Of a stretch of DNA of 64,000 bases, positions 13,438-24,689 are shown piece by piece; within the stretch, counting starts at the first letter, position 1, and the number at the start of each line of letters is the position of its first letter. The position numbers and the translations under genes are program-made. The stretch is taken from assembly GCA_015832175.1 (NCBI GenBank), contig WJXW01000005.1, positions 2,542,001 to 2,606,000 on the forward strand. Direction: 5' to 3'. The notes below the pieces were generated by a model. It ran no database searches. It saw only the letters and a list, made by a program, of their open reading frames with translations, and had not been told where the DNA came from. Source of the DNA: Paraphaeosphaeria minitans. Taxonomy: Eukaryota; Ascomycota; Dothideomycetes; Pleosporales; Didymosphaeriaceae.

Positions 13438-15133
13438 ATAAGAGTAGGTAAGTAGAGAAATAATTTGTTAACTACCTAGAATTATTAATTTAAAGCTAGG
13501 AAATAAGAAAAGAAAAAAAAAAGAAAGAAAAAATTAGAGGGAGAATAGGAATTAAAAGAAAAGAAAATTAAAGAGTTTATCTATAAGTATATAGACCTTC
13601 TTCTTCCTCTACTTAATTATAGGGGTGCGAGAATCTCTTCTATAATTAGTAGTAGGAGATTCTCTTTATTTTTCTCCTCTCCTCCTCTCTATAGTAGGTA
13701 ATTCCTTACCTTATCTACCTCCTCTACCTCTCCTTTAATTAGCAGTAGGTAACAGCTTACCCTAGCCTCCTCTCCTTTAATTAGTAAGAGAAGAAGCACT
13801 TACCTAGCTTTTACTCTATTTTAGAGCTAATAGGCTACTTATCTAGCTATTTTAATTAGGGTATTAGCTGCGACCGCGCTGCTCCTTAATAAGTAGGGTA
13901 GAAGAGTAATTACCTTATCCTCTACTAAGGATTAGCTAAGAGGAAAAGAGTAGGATAGTAGCTATATACTAAGCTTACTCCTTCTAACTGCTAGTAGGAG
14001 GAAGAGCTTATAAAGCTACTTTAACCTTTTTATATAGCTTAGTAATTAGCCTTTCCTATAAAAAGTATTAGCTAAATCTAGAATAAATCTTAAAATAAAA
14101 GCTTATATTAGCACCCTCTAATAGTTAATAGCAGATAAAATCTATAGCTAGAGTCTAAATATATAGCTAGCTATAGAAATAATTAGTAAAATTAGCTAAA
14201 GTAATAAAATAACCCTATATATAGTAGTGTAAGAGTAGGTAAAGTAGGTATAGTAGCGCCTACCTAAGCTTAAAGTGTTATTATAGCAGCGTCTATTACT
14301 CTTTTTTACTAGAGCTCTCTTTAAGCAGCCTAAGTAGCTTACTTATCTAAGAGCACTAAGTAATTGCTAGGGGCCTAAAACTAGGGTAGAAGGAGCTAGT
14401 AGAGTAGGAGGATCTTAGTAAGAGAATTAGGAGCTTTATTTAGTAGCTTTTGTAGTCTTTGCTGCGCATACTTTAGCTAGGTTATTAGATATCTAAAAGA
14501 GTTAGTAAAGCTCTAAATAATAGAAAGAGCGCAAGGTAATAATTAGAAAAAAAGAACCTACTATAAAATAGTAGGATTTAAAGGCTTAAACTAGTAGGCT
14601 TAAATTAGATAGGAGGTTAAAGCGTTAAAAGTAAAAGATTAAAGAGAGAAGATTAAGCGCTAGTAAAGGGCTTATATACTCTACTACCTATCTAATTATT
14701 AAGCGCTAAATGTGCTTCTTCTTTACTACTTATTTCTCTTACTACCACTCCTTCTTAATTAAAATACGCCTACCTATCGTACTTACTGGCTAGTAAGAGC
14801 AGGGAAATTACCTTATAGTTAATAGGAAGTAAGCGAAAAGAGCAGCGGAATAAAAGTGTTTACGCTCTAGGCCTTTGTGCTATACTTTTAAGCTCCTAAC
14901 CTACTAAAAGAAGAGATTCTAGACACGATTCACGATAGAATTTGTGATTTAAAAGATAAATAGTGATTGTTTTGCTATTATAATAAGTAGGGGGTGATAG
15001 AATCGCTGTTCTTAAGATAAGGAGATTTAGAAGAACAATTTTTAATAGTTTTTTAATCTTTAAACAGCCTTTAGACGGTTTTTTAAAGATCTTTAGAAAG
15101 GATTTAAACAATTATAGATTACTTTTTAGGATA
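13438..15133 (+). other. Copia-1 long 3' non-coding region
   Basis: About 1.7 kb between the end of RNase H and the purine tract, with no coding signal. It includes a purine-rich patch at 13507-13570 and AT-rich RIP sequence. The open frame at 14896-15111 on the minus strand is low-complexity Leu/Lys/Ile and is not taken as a gene. The matching stretch of Copia-2 lies at 23030-24690. Confidence 0.6.
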
Positions 15134-15166
15134 GGTGATCCGCTTTAAGCGATCACCTAAGGGGTG
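15134..15166 (+). other. Hairpin and polypurine tract of Copia-1
   Basis: An inverted repeat with arms AGGTGATC (15134-15141) and GATCACCT (15151-15158) is followed at once by the purine tract AAGGGGTG, which primes plus-strand synthesis, and then by the 3' LTR. The same hairpin is found beside the purine tract in the two other copies, with both arms changed together. Confidence 0.7.
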
Positions 15167-15361
15167 TATTAAAGTAAAACACTTACTTCTATAATTCTTT
15201 CTAGATCTACTAATTCAGATTATAGGATTCTTGCTAAGAGGCTCGTTTCTTTTGTATATAGTCTGCCCTTTTAGCATCCTTTCCTATAATTAGCTCTTTG
15301 TATTCTTTACAACTCTGCTCCTGAATATCCTGTGATAGTTCGAGCCCTTTTTACCACAACA
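15167..15361 (+). repeat. 3' LTR of Copia-1 (195 bp)
   Basis: Begins TATTAAAG (TG to TA mutated) and ends CCACAACA, followed by target copy TGAGA. Here the last ~50 bp are nearly unmutated, the mirror image of the 5' LTR. Confidence 0.93.
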
Positions 15362-16380
15362 TGAGAGCAGGCCGAGGAATTTACAGGTTTCCACATAGTC
15401 GTCGTAGGATTTGAAGTAGAGCTAACCAGCGAAAAGATTAAGCTGCATTGCAAGACGGTAAGGGAGATAGAGGGCAGGCCGTCAGTCTAGTGTAGTGTAG
15501 AAGCTCAGTGCATCCAGAGGTAGGTAGCTAGAGTTAATACGTGCTCTGTAAAGGTGTAGGGTTGTAACCTTAGACTTCTCCATACTGCAAAATAGGCAAT
15601 TCGCTTCATATAGCGAGATAATTATAACTGCGTTAATGTTGTTACTATTCAAGTTATAAGAAGTAAGGATCTATTACACTAAGCGTAGAAACGCATTAGA
15701 CACGAAGGTATTAGAGTCTTTAACAGTCTCAGCAAAATTAGTAGTTACTAGTAACGTCTTAGCGTCTAAAAAGTTATTTAGGTTAAATGCCTTAGCTGCG
15801 CTTATGCTTTAAAAGGTAGAGAAAGTAGGGTAATATCCAAGAGAGTTACTAATAATCCTACCACTTAAGGCAAAGCTCTATACATCTACATGCAATCTAT
15901 GCTGTCTTAGCTTAGCAGCAGGAGCGCGCTAAATCTGTTATTCTTGTTCTATTTCCCTAAAACATATATACGTAAAATATACTAAATACTGTTATTAAAA
16001 ATACACTTATAGTAATAGTTTACGCTCTTATTCCTCTTAAAGTGCGCTTACTTTAAACTGCGTAATATTAAATTCTTTATAGCTAGTCGCAATTTATTAG
16101 ACAATAGAATCTTTAGAAATAGCATAGATCTTAGGTCTATCTAGGCTTAGATAAGGTTAATACTAATCCTTAAGCGACTAAGCTTTAGTTTCTAGTAGCT
16201 TCTTAGCGTTATCCTTAGTTAATTTTAACTAGCCTTACTAATTATCTATAGCACTCTAAATCTTCTCTTACCTTACAAATTATTCTCCCTACACCACCTA
16301 TAGCGGTATATTATAATAGAGGTTATTAAGAGTCTTATGTATTAACCACTCCAAAATGTTAGCGACTATAATTACTAAAG
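15362..16380. other. Right flank of Copia-1: little-mutated island, then RIP-damaged sequence
   Basis: 15362-15640 keeps normal CA/TG content and is the continuation of the sequence left of 8042. From about 15640 the composition becomes RIP-like again. No domain is recognised. It may be part of the degraded element that ends in the 16381-16569 repeat. Confidence 0.45.
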
Positions 16381-16569
16381 TATTGTAGTGTAAAGGTTGG
16401 CCTACGATAGAGAATTAGAGAAACATAGGGCCGATTAGCTGTTGTTTAAGATAGCTAATTAGGAAACAGACAAAGGGGGAGGACGCTAACTAGATAAGAC
16501 ATAAAGAGACCTAATAGACAATTAGAGTAGTTGGATTTGTATAATAGATTTTGGATAGGATAACTTAAC
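16381..16569 (-). repeat. Repeat Z, copy 1 (possible LTR)
   Basis: About 190 bp matching, in reverse complement, the stretch 61116-61316. On the minus strand it runs from a (T/A)GTTAA start to a CTACAATA end, which resembles LTR termini. No target duplication could be assigned. The family is not identified. Confidence 0.5.
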
Positions 16570-16970
16570 TTATTCTTTTATATTTCTCACTTAAGGTAAA
16601 CGCACCTACAATACCATAGTATGTGTCTTTTAGACAGCTTCGAGAATCCTAGTCTAGATATCTTAAGTAATATAGAAGACTACTATCTAACCTTTGCCTA
16701 GCTTTTGTATTTATATATAAGCTTGAACAAGATAGTCTTTTATTAGCCTTAGGCCTAGCGTTACGGCGGCCCTATATTAAAGCGGAAGGATAAGAACTAT
16801 ACCACGAGTGTAAGCCACGTCTAAAAAGATAAGATAAGCGTTAAGGCGAGACTAATATAATAATACTAGAAGAAGGCCTACACGGCCTTCGCGATTAATA
16901 ACGCAAATCTCGTTATTTCTATTAATAAAGATAATAGCTTCCTTAGAGTTCTTATATAACTTAGGCTAAG
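16570..16970. other. Unidentified sequence between two repeat copies
   Basis: Mixed composition. The minus strand has a partly protein-like frame over about 16580-16880 (words such as FRRGLHSWYSSYPSAL and LKDTYYGIVGAFTLSEKYKRIS) that could be the tail of an eroded coding region. A perfect 7 bp hairpin, GAAGGCC-TACAC-GGCCTTC, lies near 16875. No product is recognised. Confidence 0.35.
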
Positions 16971-17804
16971 TGTAAGGAATAGGTAACCTTTAAAGGTTGC
17001 TAGAGTTACTTTTCTATATTCTAGAAGTTTCTATAATAACGTCATAATAACGTTATAATAACGTTATAGATAACCCTATAAACACTGTTCTAGATAACGC
17101 TATAGGTAACGTTATAAATAATATTATAGATAGTAGAGAATTACTAAGTAGAATGTTCTAGAAACTCTATTTTATGTATATAAGGAGAGTTCTCTTCTAC
17201 TTATACTTGTTAAATCCAACAGGGTAGCTAGTCCTATAGGGTTAAGGTTGGTTCTCGGGCAGGAGTACTTACGAAGGTGGAAGGTCTTGTTAATATAATA
17301 GTATCTTGCGAAGTGTAATAAGTTAATAATATAGTCTACTAGAATCCAAATAATAGATTAATAAACAGATTAAACACAAGTATAAGAAGCTCATCCTCGC
17401 GTTCCTATATACTAAGGTGATTAGTCTAACTAATTATACTAATTAAGGTAATTAGACCGCACTTAGTAATTAGTAATACGGCCTACTTAGTCTGCTCAGT
17501 GTGCTAAGGCTACTAATTACACTAATTAGGTCACGTGACACTAGCCGCGGCGCACGCGCTGCTTTAGAGAATAATTACATATATAGTTCTAGCGACTGCG
17601 CGCCTCGGATCTTAACAATACTCTCTATCCTAGATAGCAATTCTAAGCCTATACCTAAGGTGTTATTACTCTATTTACCTACGTTCGATCTACCCTCTAT
17701 TACCCTAGTCTCTACTATTCTAGGTAACTAGTACTAGGGGAGAGAAGGTACTAGAAGGTCTAGAAGGTTACCCTTTATCCTCTAGCCTCTACCTCCTCTT
17801 TACA
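16971..17804 (+). repeat. LTR of family Y, copy 1, split by a chromoviral solo LTR
   Basis: Begins TGTAAGGAATAG and ends CTCTTTACA, matching the solo LTR at 61392-61788 throughout. It contains a TATATAAGG box and a short array of AACGTT-bearing repeats (17038-17135) that is expanded relative to the other copy. It is interrupted at 17208-17617 by a solo LTR. The flanks (CTAAG before, GTCTA after) do not match, so this copy is rearranged or is one end of a lost element. Confidence 0.75.
17208..17617 (-). mobile_element. Solo chromovirus LTR (410 bp), little mutated
   Basis: Begins TGTTAAATCC and ends ATCTTAACA, with a perfect ATACT duplication at 17203-17207 and 17618-17622. The undisturbed target is visible in the other family-Y LTR at about 61602. 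The first ~230 bp match the LTRs of Gypsy-1 to Gypsy-4 read in minus orientation; the rest is a different U3 with a GTCACGTGAC palindrome at 17530-17539. It keeps GC-rich sequence such as CCGCGGCGCACGCGCTGC, unlike its surroundings, so it arrived late or was too short to be recognised by RIP. It arose by LTR-LTR recombination. Confidence 0.92.
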
Positions 17805-17805
17805 G

Positions 17806-18706
17806 TCTATAGTACTTATGCCATAATTAAATAATCTTTATTCTTTCTAATATATTTTCTTTTACTAATTACGTAAGCGCGCTATCTTCTTTTATACCTA
17901 ATAGGCGCAAAGGAGAGCTACCTTAGCTAGCTCCTCTTTAATATAAAGTTTTACCTTCTCTTTAGCCTCTAACTCTTCTAACCTCTCTATTTCAGCATTT
18001 ATTTTTAAATAATCTAGTAAAGGGGTCTCTTTAGGCTTACACTTCTAATTTCTCTATTAAATGTAGTTAGTACACTAAAAGTGTAAAGAAGAAAAATAAT
18101 AAGTATATTTCTTTTTAGCGTAGTAGAAATAGGTAACTATTATAAAAATATAGTTTTCCTTAAGATAATTAGCTTAACTATAGTGATATTAAATAAAATA
18201 AGATTATAACTTTATAGGTAGTTAATTAATAAAGATATTAAGCTTAAAGGGGAAGATTAATACTAGAATCTAGCTATGCGCAAATAGTAGGGCATAAGCT
18301 TATTATACTTCTAGACTACTAGTGTACTAGAGTTAGCTATCTAGGCAGTTAGGTAATAGGTTATAGGTCCTATAGGTCCTAAGGACCGCACAGGCCTCGC
18401 CTGTATAGGAACTCTAGGACATAAAGGACTCGCCTATATAGGACCCTAGGACGTATAAGACTCTAGGATATATAGGATTCTAGGACGTGTGAGATTACTT
18501 AGTATATAGGAACGCGAGAATAAGCTTTTTATACTTATGTTTAATCTATTTATTAATTTATTATTTAGATTCTAGCAGACTATATTATTAACTTATTATA
18601 CTTTATAAGATACTATTATATTAATAAAACCTTCTACCTTTGTAAGTACTCCTGCCTAAGAACTAACCTTAACTCTCTAGGACTAGCTACCCTCTTAAAT
18701 TTAATA
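17806..18706 (+). mobile_element. 3' fragment of a chromoviral Gypsy element with its 3' LTR
   Basis: 17806-18246 matches the 3' internal end of Gypsy-2 (46995-47440), including the antisense coiled-coil frame. A purine tract AAGGGGAAGATTAA (18247-18260) follows, then an LTR at 18261-18706 of the 456 bp type (446 bp here). The element is cut 5' of 17806, right at the end of the family-Y LTR. The LTR U3 carries the 17 bp tandem units seen in Gypsy-2, -3 and -4. Confidence 0.85.
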
Positions 18707-19854
18707 TAAAACTCTATTAAGTACTTTACTTTCCCTATCTTTCCTTTTTTTTTTTCCTAACTACCTATAGTTAGCTTTTCTAATTCTATATTAGGAAAGA
18801 ATTAGGCTAGGTTAATATAATATTAGATTCTAAAGTAGATATATCTTAGTTTATATTAAAATCTAATACTTCTACTCTCTTTAAAATAACTACCTTTAGT
18901 AAATTACCTCTTATCTATATAGGTGGCATAATAGCCTATTAGAGATCTTTTCTCTACTCTACCCCTTAAGTTCTTATAAGGTTATCCTTAACTTCTAAGC
19001 TAGAATTACTATACTCCTCCCTCTCTTTCACCTTTTAATACTATAGTAGTTTTAGTAGCTTTAGTATAGGGGTCTAAGAGTTAATTAGAAAGTTTTCTAG
19101 TATAATCTTTATCCTTCCCTTTAGTACCTAGGCCTTATTATCTAGAGTGTGCTAGTAAAAGCACTTTAGGCAATTACTATACGTAGTATATCTAAGGGTA
19201 GCTCTATTAAGTTCCTCTAGTTTAGTTTAACTTTAGAGGTTAACTTTATTAGCTTCTTCTATATATCTATCTTACACCTCTCTAATACTATATTAGATAC
19301 TCTGTGTAGCGTTCCCTTATGTTATCTAGTATAGGCTAGGGCGTAACTTCTCTACTATTATTTTTAATAGGATAGTAGGTTCTTAAGCGTAGTTCTAACT
19401 CTATTTTTCTATTAAAACCTATTTTTATTATATCCCTATAAAGACATTTTCTAATTAGCTCCTACCTAATTAGTTATTAGGCTCCTTTTCCTTTCTAGAG
19501 AGTAGTTACTAGGCCTTTAAATATAGTTTATCCTAAGAAAATATTAATCTAACTATAATACCTCTTACCTCTTAGGTTAGTGCTACTATTAGGATAGAAT
19601 TAGTATTTAGGGTATTAATAAGTATAACTAGCTCTTTATCTAATAGAGAAGTAGAGGCTATTTAAGTACTCTTCTTTCTGCTAGTAGCCTTAGCTTCTAG
19701 TACAGCTTAGATAATACTCTCCTCTATTACTTTAGTAGGTTTAGAAGCCCTTTAGTTTACTTCTATAACTACTACTTATAGCACTAGTTTATTATTATTA
19801 ATTACTAGTAGAAGAGATTATAGGCGGAATTCTCTAATCTATAGCTAGGGGTTA
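18707..19854. repeat. Host sequence F, piece 1
   Basis: RIP-damaged sequence of unknown family, cut by Gypsy-1 at the GGTTA target (19850-19854). It continues at 33865. No domain is legible in this piece. Its extreme TpA richness shows it was itself a repeat when RIP acted. Confidence 0.55.
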
Positions 19855-20266
19855 TGTTAGATCCAAGAGGGTAGCTAGTTCTAAAGAGTTAAGGTTGGTT
19901 CTCGGGCAGGAGTATTTACAGAAGGTGGAAGGTCTTATTAATATATTAGTATTTTAATAAAGTGTAACAAGTTAAGAATTTGGTCTGCTAGAATCTAAAT
20001 AATAGATTAATAAACAGATTAAACATAAGTATAGAGAGCCTATCCTCGCGTGCCTATATACTTTGAGCGATTAGTGGACTAATTACTCTAATTAAACTAA
20101 TTAAGCACTAATTAGTTACTTAGTATATTAAGTGCTTAGTCTAATTAGTTATCTTGGCGCCCTAATTATACTAATTATGTTACGTAACCTCTTGTACTAT
20201 GCCACTCGAACAATAAATATAGATATATATAAAGATCCTAGAAGGCCTAGCCTTTAGATCTTAATA
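19855..20266 (-). repeat. 3' LTR of Gypsy-1 (412 bp)
   Basis: Begins TGTTAGATCC and ends TTAATA in window orientation. It carries the U3 type without 17 bp units, as in the solo LTR at 17208. The outer (left) ~80 bp are less mutated than the rest. Confidence 0.92.
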
Positions 20267-20405
20267 TTATCTCCCTCTTTACTAGGATTTGTCCTTAAAT
20301 TATGTAACTATGTCTTATGCCTAGTTATAACTAGAGCTCGCCCTACGTTATAAGTAGCGTTAGCCTACTTACACTATACCTAAATAACCTTCTAAGTCTA
20401 GCACT

Positions 20406-20960
20406 ACCTATTACTATTACTTAACTAATTTTATTAACTCCTTTAGTAAAGTTATAGTTAAGAAATGCTTAACGTGTATAAAATATAACTATATTTATAA
20501 AGTTCACGTTTAGTCTAAAAAATGTGGGGAATATACTTATTAAGGTTAACGTTGTAATATACGCGTTTTAAAGTCTAAGTTTAAGTGTTTATTAGCGGAG
20601 AAAGAGAAATTGCGTATATAGATAAAAAGGTTAAAAGAAAAGCAGGAGGCTGCGTTTAAGACCTATAAGGAGGTGTTAGAGAAATTATAGGTTATACATA
20701 GGTACAAAGATTAGTTGCGTTAGTAAATAAACTTACTAAATAAGTGTGCTAAGGATATAATAGTAGTTAAGTAGAAGAATATTAAAGAGGCTAAATCTTA
20801 TAAGGCTGTTAATCTAGTGGTTAATAAGACTCCTTTAGGTTCCTTCTTATCCCCTATAATATAGAGCGCTTTTAAGGATTTCCTATTAGAATTCTAGAAT
20901 AATCTAGTGCCTTTACTATCTTAGGTACAAATATTATTATACTGTGTAGATTATTAGTAG
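20406..20960 (+). pseudogene. Antisense frame in Gypsy-1: Zn2Cys6-type cysteine cluster plus coiled coil
   Basis: On the strand opposite to Gypsy-1 pol, close to its 3' LTR, one frame reads as protein for about 180 codons apart from RIP-type stops. Codons at 20466, 20475, 20496, 20523, 20532 and 20553 fall at CX2CX6CX8CX2CX6C, the spacing of fungal Zn2Cys6 clusters; four are TGC/TGT, and two (20496, 20532) are TAT, one TpG to TpA step from TGT. A Lys/Glu/Leu-rich coiled-coil-like stretch follows (AEKEKLRI, IKRLKEKQEAAFKTYKEVLEKL), then a tail with TPLGSFLSPII. What the protein did is unknown; a DNA- or RNA-binding accessory factor is one guess. Gypsy-2, -3 and -4 have a related but distinct cysteine-rich/coiled-coil frame at the same place. 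No start codon is assigned. Confidence 0.6.
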
Positions 20961-22803
20961 AATTCTCTAATTTTTTGTTAATAGTTTTTTAGGTAGTTCT
21001 CTAGTTCCTAAGTGTTTTCGCTGTGTGAGTAACCTTTCTACTTAATAAGATACGCGTTGCTATGCTAATTATATTCTAGAATTTTTTTAACCTTAAATTT
21101 ATTTTCTTTCTTAGTTCTATAGTAGAAGGCGGTTCTAACTAGTGTATTAGGGTCTACTAGTTCTAGTAGTAATACGTGGAATACTAGGTGTATCTTTGCA
21201 TCTAGCGGTAGTTCTAACTTATAGTTTACTAGTAATATTTGCTTAGAAATATAAAATAGTTTAACTTTAATATAATCTAGTTTCTTGTTTTTCTTCTTCT
21301 AAGTTTAAAGGTTCTTTGTAAGTAGATATACTTTATCCCTCTTCTTTAGCTAAGGTGCTATTTTTTATTTTTAATTTTAGTATAAAATTAATTACTACTA
21401 AGCTTTCTTAAGATTCTCTTAGAGTTCTTAGTGTATTTTCTTTATATTTTCTACTATATCTATAGCTTCTTTTGCTTTAATTGTTGTAGGAAATTATTAA
21501 TTAAAGAGATATAGGTGTCTTCTATAGTTTACATAGAATAGTGTATGTCCTAATACTGCTAATACTTTGTTATTATAGGCTAACTATACTATAGGTAGTA
21601 ATAAAACCTAGTTATTCTTCTAACTATTATAGTAAATACGTAGGTACGTTTCTATAGTTTAGTTCGTACGTTCTGTCTGTCTGTCTGTTTATAGATAGTA
21701 AGCTGTTAATAGCTTTCGTTTCATTCTAAGTAGGGCTATAAGCGTTATTTAATAATTTAATATAAAGAGCTTGTCTCTATTACTAATAATTATTTTTAGG
21801 ATTCTGTAATATCTAATTAGTTAGTCTAGGATAAGAAAAGTAAGTTCCTTTACTATTATTCTTTTAAGGCATAGAATAAGCTTAATATACTTAGTTAGTT
21901 AGTAGACTATTACTAGTATACTGTTGTATTTAATTCCTGTTATTAGATCCTTAGAGTTTAGAGTTCCTATAGCAAAATCTATAGTAATATCTTTCTATAG
22001 TGCTGTTAGTATTCTAATCACTTATATCTCTCTATATTTAAGATATGTGCTGTGTTTATTTCTCTAGCATTCTGCACATTTATAGATATAAGTTATTACA
22101 GCTTCCTTAATTCCTTTAAAGGTGTAATTCCTTTAGATAAGTTCTATTATTTTTGTAATGCCTAGGTGTTCGTACATAGGGTTATTATAGTATTATTAGA
22201 TAATCTTAGTTTGTAAATATTCTAGAACTTCTTAGTTAATTACTAAAAGTTAATTTAGTTCTACTGTTAGTTCTAGAGATCTATCTTTAGCTTTGCAAAG
22301 AATTATAGAAAAGGTTTTTACTTTTTCTCTTACTAGATTACTTTATTAGCTAAGAGCATCTACTCTGCTATTTTTTTTTCTAGCTATATAGATAATTCTA
22401 AACTTATACTACCCTATAGTTTACAACTATCTTTGTTATTATAGCGTAAGTTCTTTTGTTATTATGAACCTCAGAAGGTTCTTATAATCTATGTAGATTT
22501 CTAGTATTAAGTAACTAAGCGCGTAAATCCTCTAGTGCTTTAAGGCTTTAATAATAGCGTAGAATTCTTTATTATATACGTTGTATTGTGTTTTAGCGTT
22601 ATTGAATTTACATAAGTAATAGGTAATTAGGTGCTATTTACTATTATATTCTTATTTAGCGCAGGCGCCTAGTGTAAGATTGCTAGTGTCTGTTTTAAAG
22701 CGCAGTAGTTTATTACTTCTAAAATAAACAAGAATAGGTTCTATAATACATACCATCTTAAAGAGTTAGAATAACATTCTACACTTATTTGTTTATTTAA
22801 AGG

Positions 22804-22998
22804 TGTTGTGGTGAAAAGGGCTCGAACTATTATAGGATATTTAGGAGCAGAGTTATAAAGAATATAAATAGCTAATTGTAGGAAAGAATGCCAAAAGGGT
22901 AGACTATATACAAAAGAAACGAGCCTCTTAGCAAGAATCCCGTGATATAAATTAGTAGATCTAGAAAGAATTACAGAAGTAAGTGTTTTACTTTAATA
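22804..22998 (-). repeat. 3' LTR of Copia-2 (195 bp)
   Basis: Begins TGTTGTGG and ends CTTTAATA in window orientation. The adjacent purine tract reads CACCCCCTAGG on the plus strand, with the hairpin at about 23005-23033. Confidence 0.92.
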
Positions 22999-24689
22999 CA
23001 CCCCCTAGGTAATTGCTTAAAGCAGATCACCTATTCTAAGAAGTAATTTATAATTATCTAAATCCTTTTAAAGATCTTTAAAAAACCATCTAAAGGCTAT
23101 TTAAAGATTAAAAAACTATTAAGAATTATTCTTCTAAATCTCCTTATCTTAAGAACAGCGATTCTATCACCTCCTATTTATTATAATAGTAAAACAATCA
23201 CTGTTTATCTTTTAAATTATAAATCCTATCGTGAATTGTGTCTAGAATCTCCCTTCTAGTAGGTTAGGAGCTTATAAGCGTGGTATAAAGGCCTAGAGCG
23301 TAAACACTTTTATTCCACTGCTTTTTTCGCTTACTTCCTATTAACTATAAGGTAATTTCCCCGCTCTTACTAGCTAGCAAGTATAATAGGTAGGCGCGTT
23401 TTAATTAGGAAGGAGTAGTAGTAAGAGAAATAAGTAGTAAAAAGGGAGCGCATTTAGCGCTTAATAATTAGATAGGCGGTAGAGTATATAAGCCCTTTAC
23501 TAGCGCTTAATTTTCTCTTTTTAATCCTTTACTTTTAACGCTTTAACTTCCTATCTAATTTAAGCCTACTAGTTTAAGCCTTTAAATCCTACTACCTTAT
23601 AGTAGGTTCTCTTCTTCTAATTATTACCTTGCGCTCTTTCTAATAACCTAGCTAAAGCACGCGTAGTAAAGGCTGTAAAAGCTACTAAACAAAGCTCCTA
23701 ATCCTCCTACTAAGATTCTTCTACTCCTCCTACTCTACTAGCTCCTCCTACCCTAGCTCTAGGCCCCTAGTAATCGCTTAGTACTCTTAGATAAGTAAGC
23801 TACTTAGGCAGCTTAAAAGGAGCTCTAGTAATAAAGAGTAATAAACGCTGCTATAATAACGCTTTAAGTTTAGGTAGGCGCTACTATACCTACTTTACCT
23901 ACTCTTACACTACTATATATAGGATTATTTTATTACTTTAGCTAATTTTACTAATTATTTTTGTAGCTAGCTGTATATTTAGACTCTAGCTATAGATTTT
24001 ATTTACTATTAACTATTAAAGGGTGCTAATATAAGCTTTTATATTAAAATTCTTTCTAAGTTTAGCTAATATTTTTTATAGGAGAGGCTAATTACTAAGC
24101 TATATAAAAGAGTTAAAGTAGCTTTATAAGCTTCTCTTCCTACTAGTAGTTAGGAGGAGTAAGCTTAGTATATAGCTACTATCCTACTTCCTCCCTCCTA
24201 GCTAATCCTTAGTAAAGGATAGGGTAATTACCCTCTTACTCTACCTATTAAGGAGCAGCGCAGTCGCAGCTAATATACTAGTTAAAATAGCTAAATAAAT
24301 AGCTTATTAGCTCTAAAATAGAGTAGAGGCTAGGTAAGTGCTTTTCCTCTTACTAATTAAAAGAGGGGAGACTAGGGTAAGGAATTACTTATTACTAATT
24401 AAAGGAGAGGTAAAAGAGGTAGATAAAGTAAGGAATTACCTACTATAGAGAGGAGGAGAGGAGGAGGATAGGGAGAATCTCCTACTACTAATTATAGGGG
24501 AGATTCTCGCACCCCTATAATTAAGCTAAACAGAAAGAGGGTCTATAAGCTTATAGATAAGCTCTTTAATCTCTTCTTCCTCTAATTCCTATTCTCCCTC
24601 TAATCTTTTCTTTCTTTTCTTTTTTTTCTTCTTGTTTTCTAGCTCTAAATTAATAATTCTAGGTAGTTAATAGATTAATTCTCTACTTA

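Larger units (their letters stand above)
8042..15361 (+). mobile_element. Copia-1: complete but RIP-inactivated Ty1/copia retrotransposon
   Basis: 7,320 bp element with two 195 bp LTRs and a perfect 5 bp target duplication, TGAGA (8037-8041 and 15362-15366). The internal order is primer-binding site, gag-like region, protease, integrase, reverse transcriptase, RNase H, long 3' non-coding region, purine tract. Integrase before reverse transcriptase defines the copia order. The coding region is riddled with TAG/TAA codons from CpA to TpA and TpG to TpA changes and cannot be translated. The outermost LTR bases are much less mutated than the interior. Copia-2 (22804-30095) is a second copy on the other strand, and 62635-62971 is the 3' tip of a third. 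Confidence 0.95.

Noticed and set aside
14896..15111. 71-codon minus-strand open frame
   Set aside because: Low-complexity Leu/Lys/Ile product in the non-coding tail of Copia-1; not open in Copia-2.
17501..17731. 76-codon plus-strand open frame
   Set aside because: Runs across the end of a solo LTR into another LTR; it has no start context or domain.
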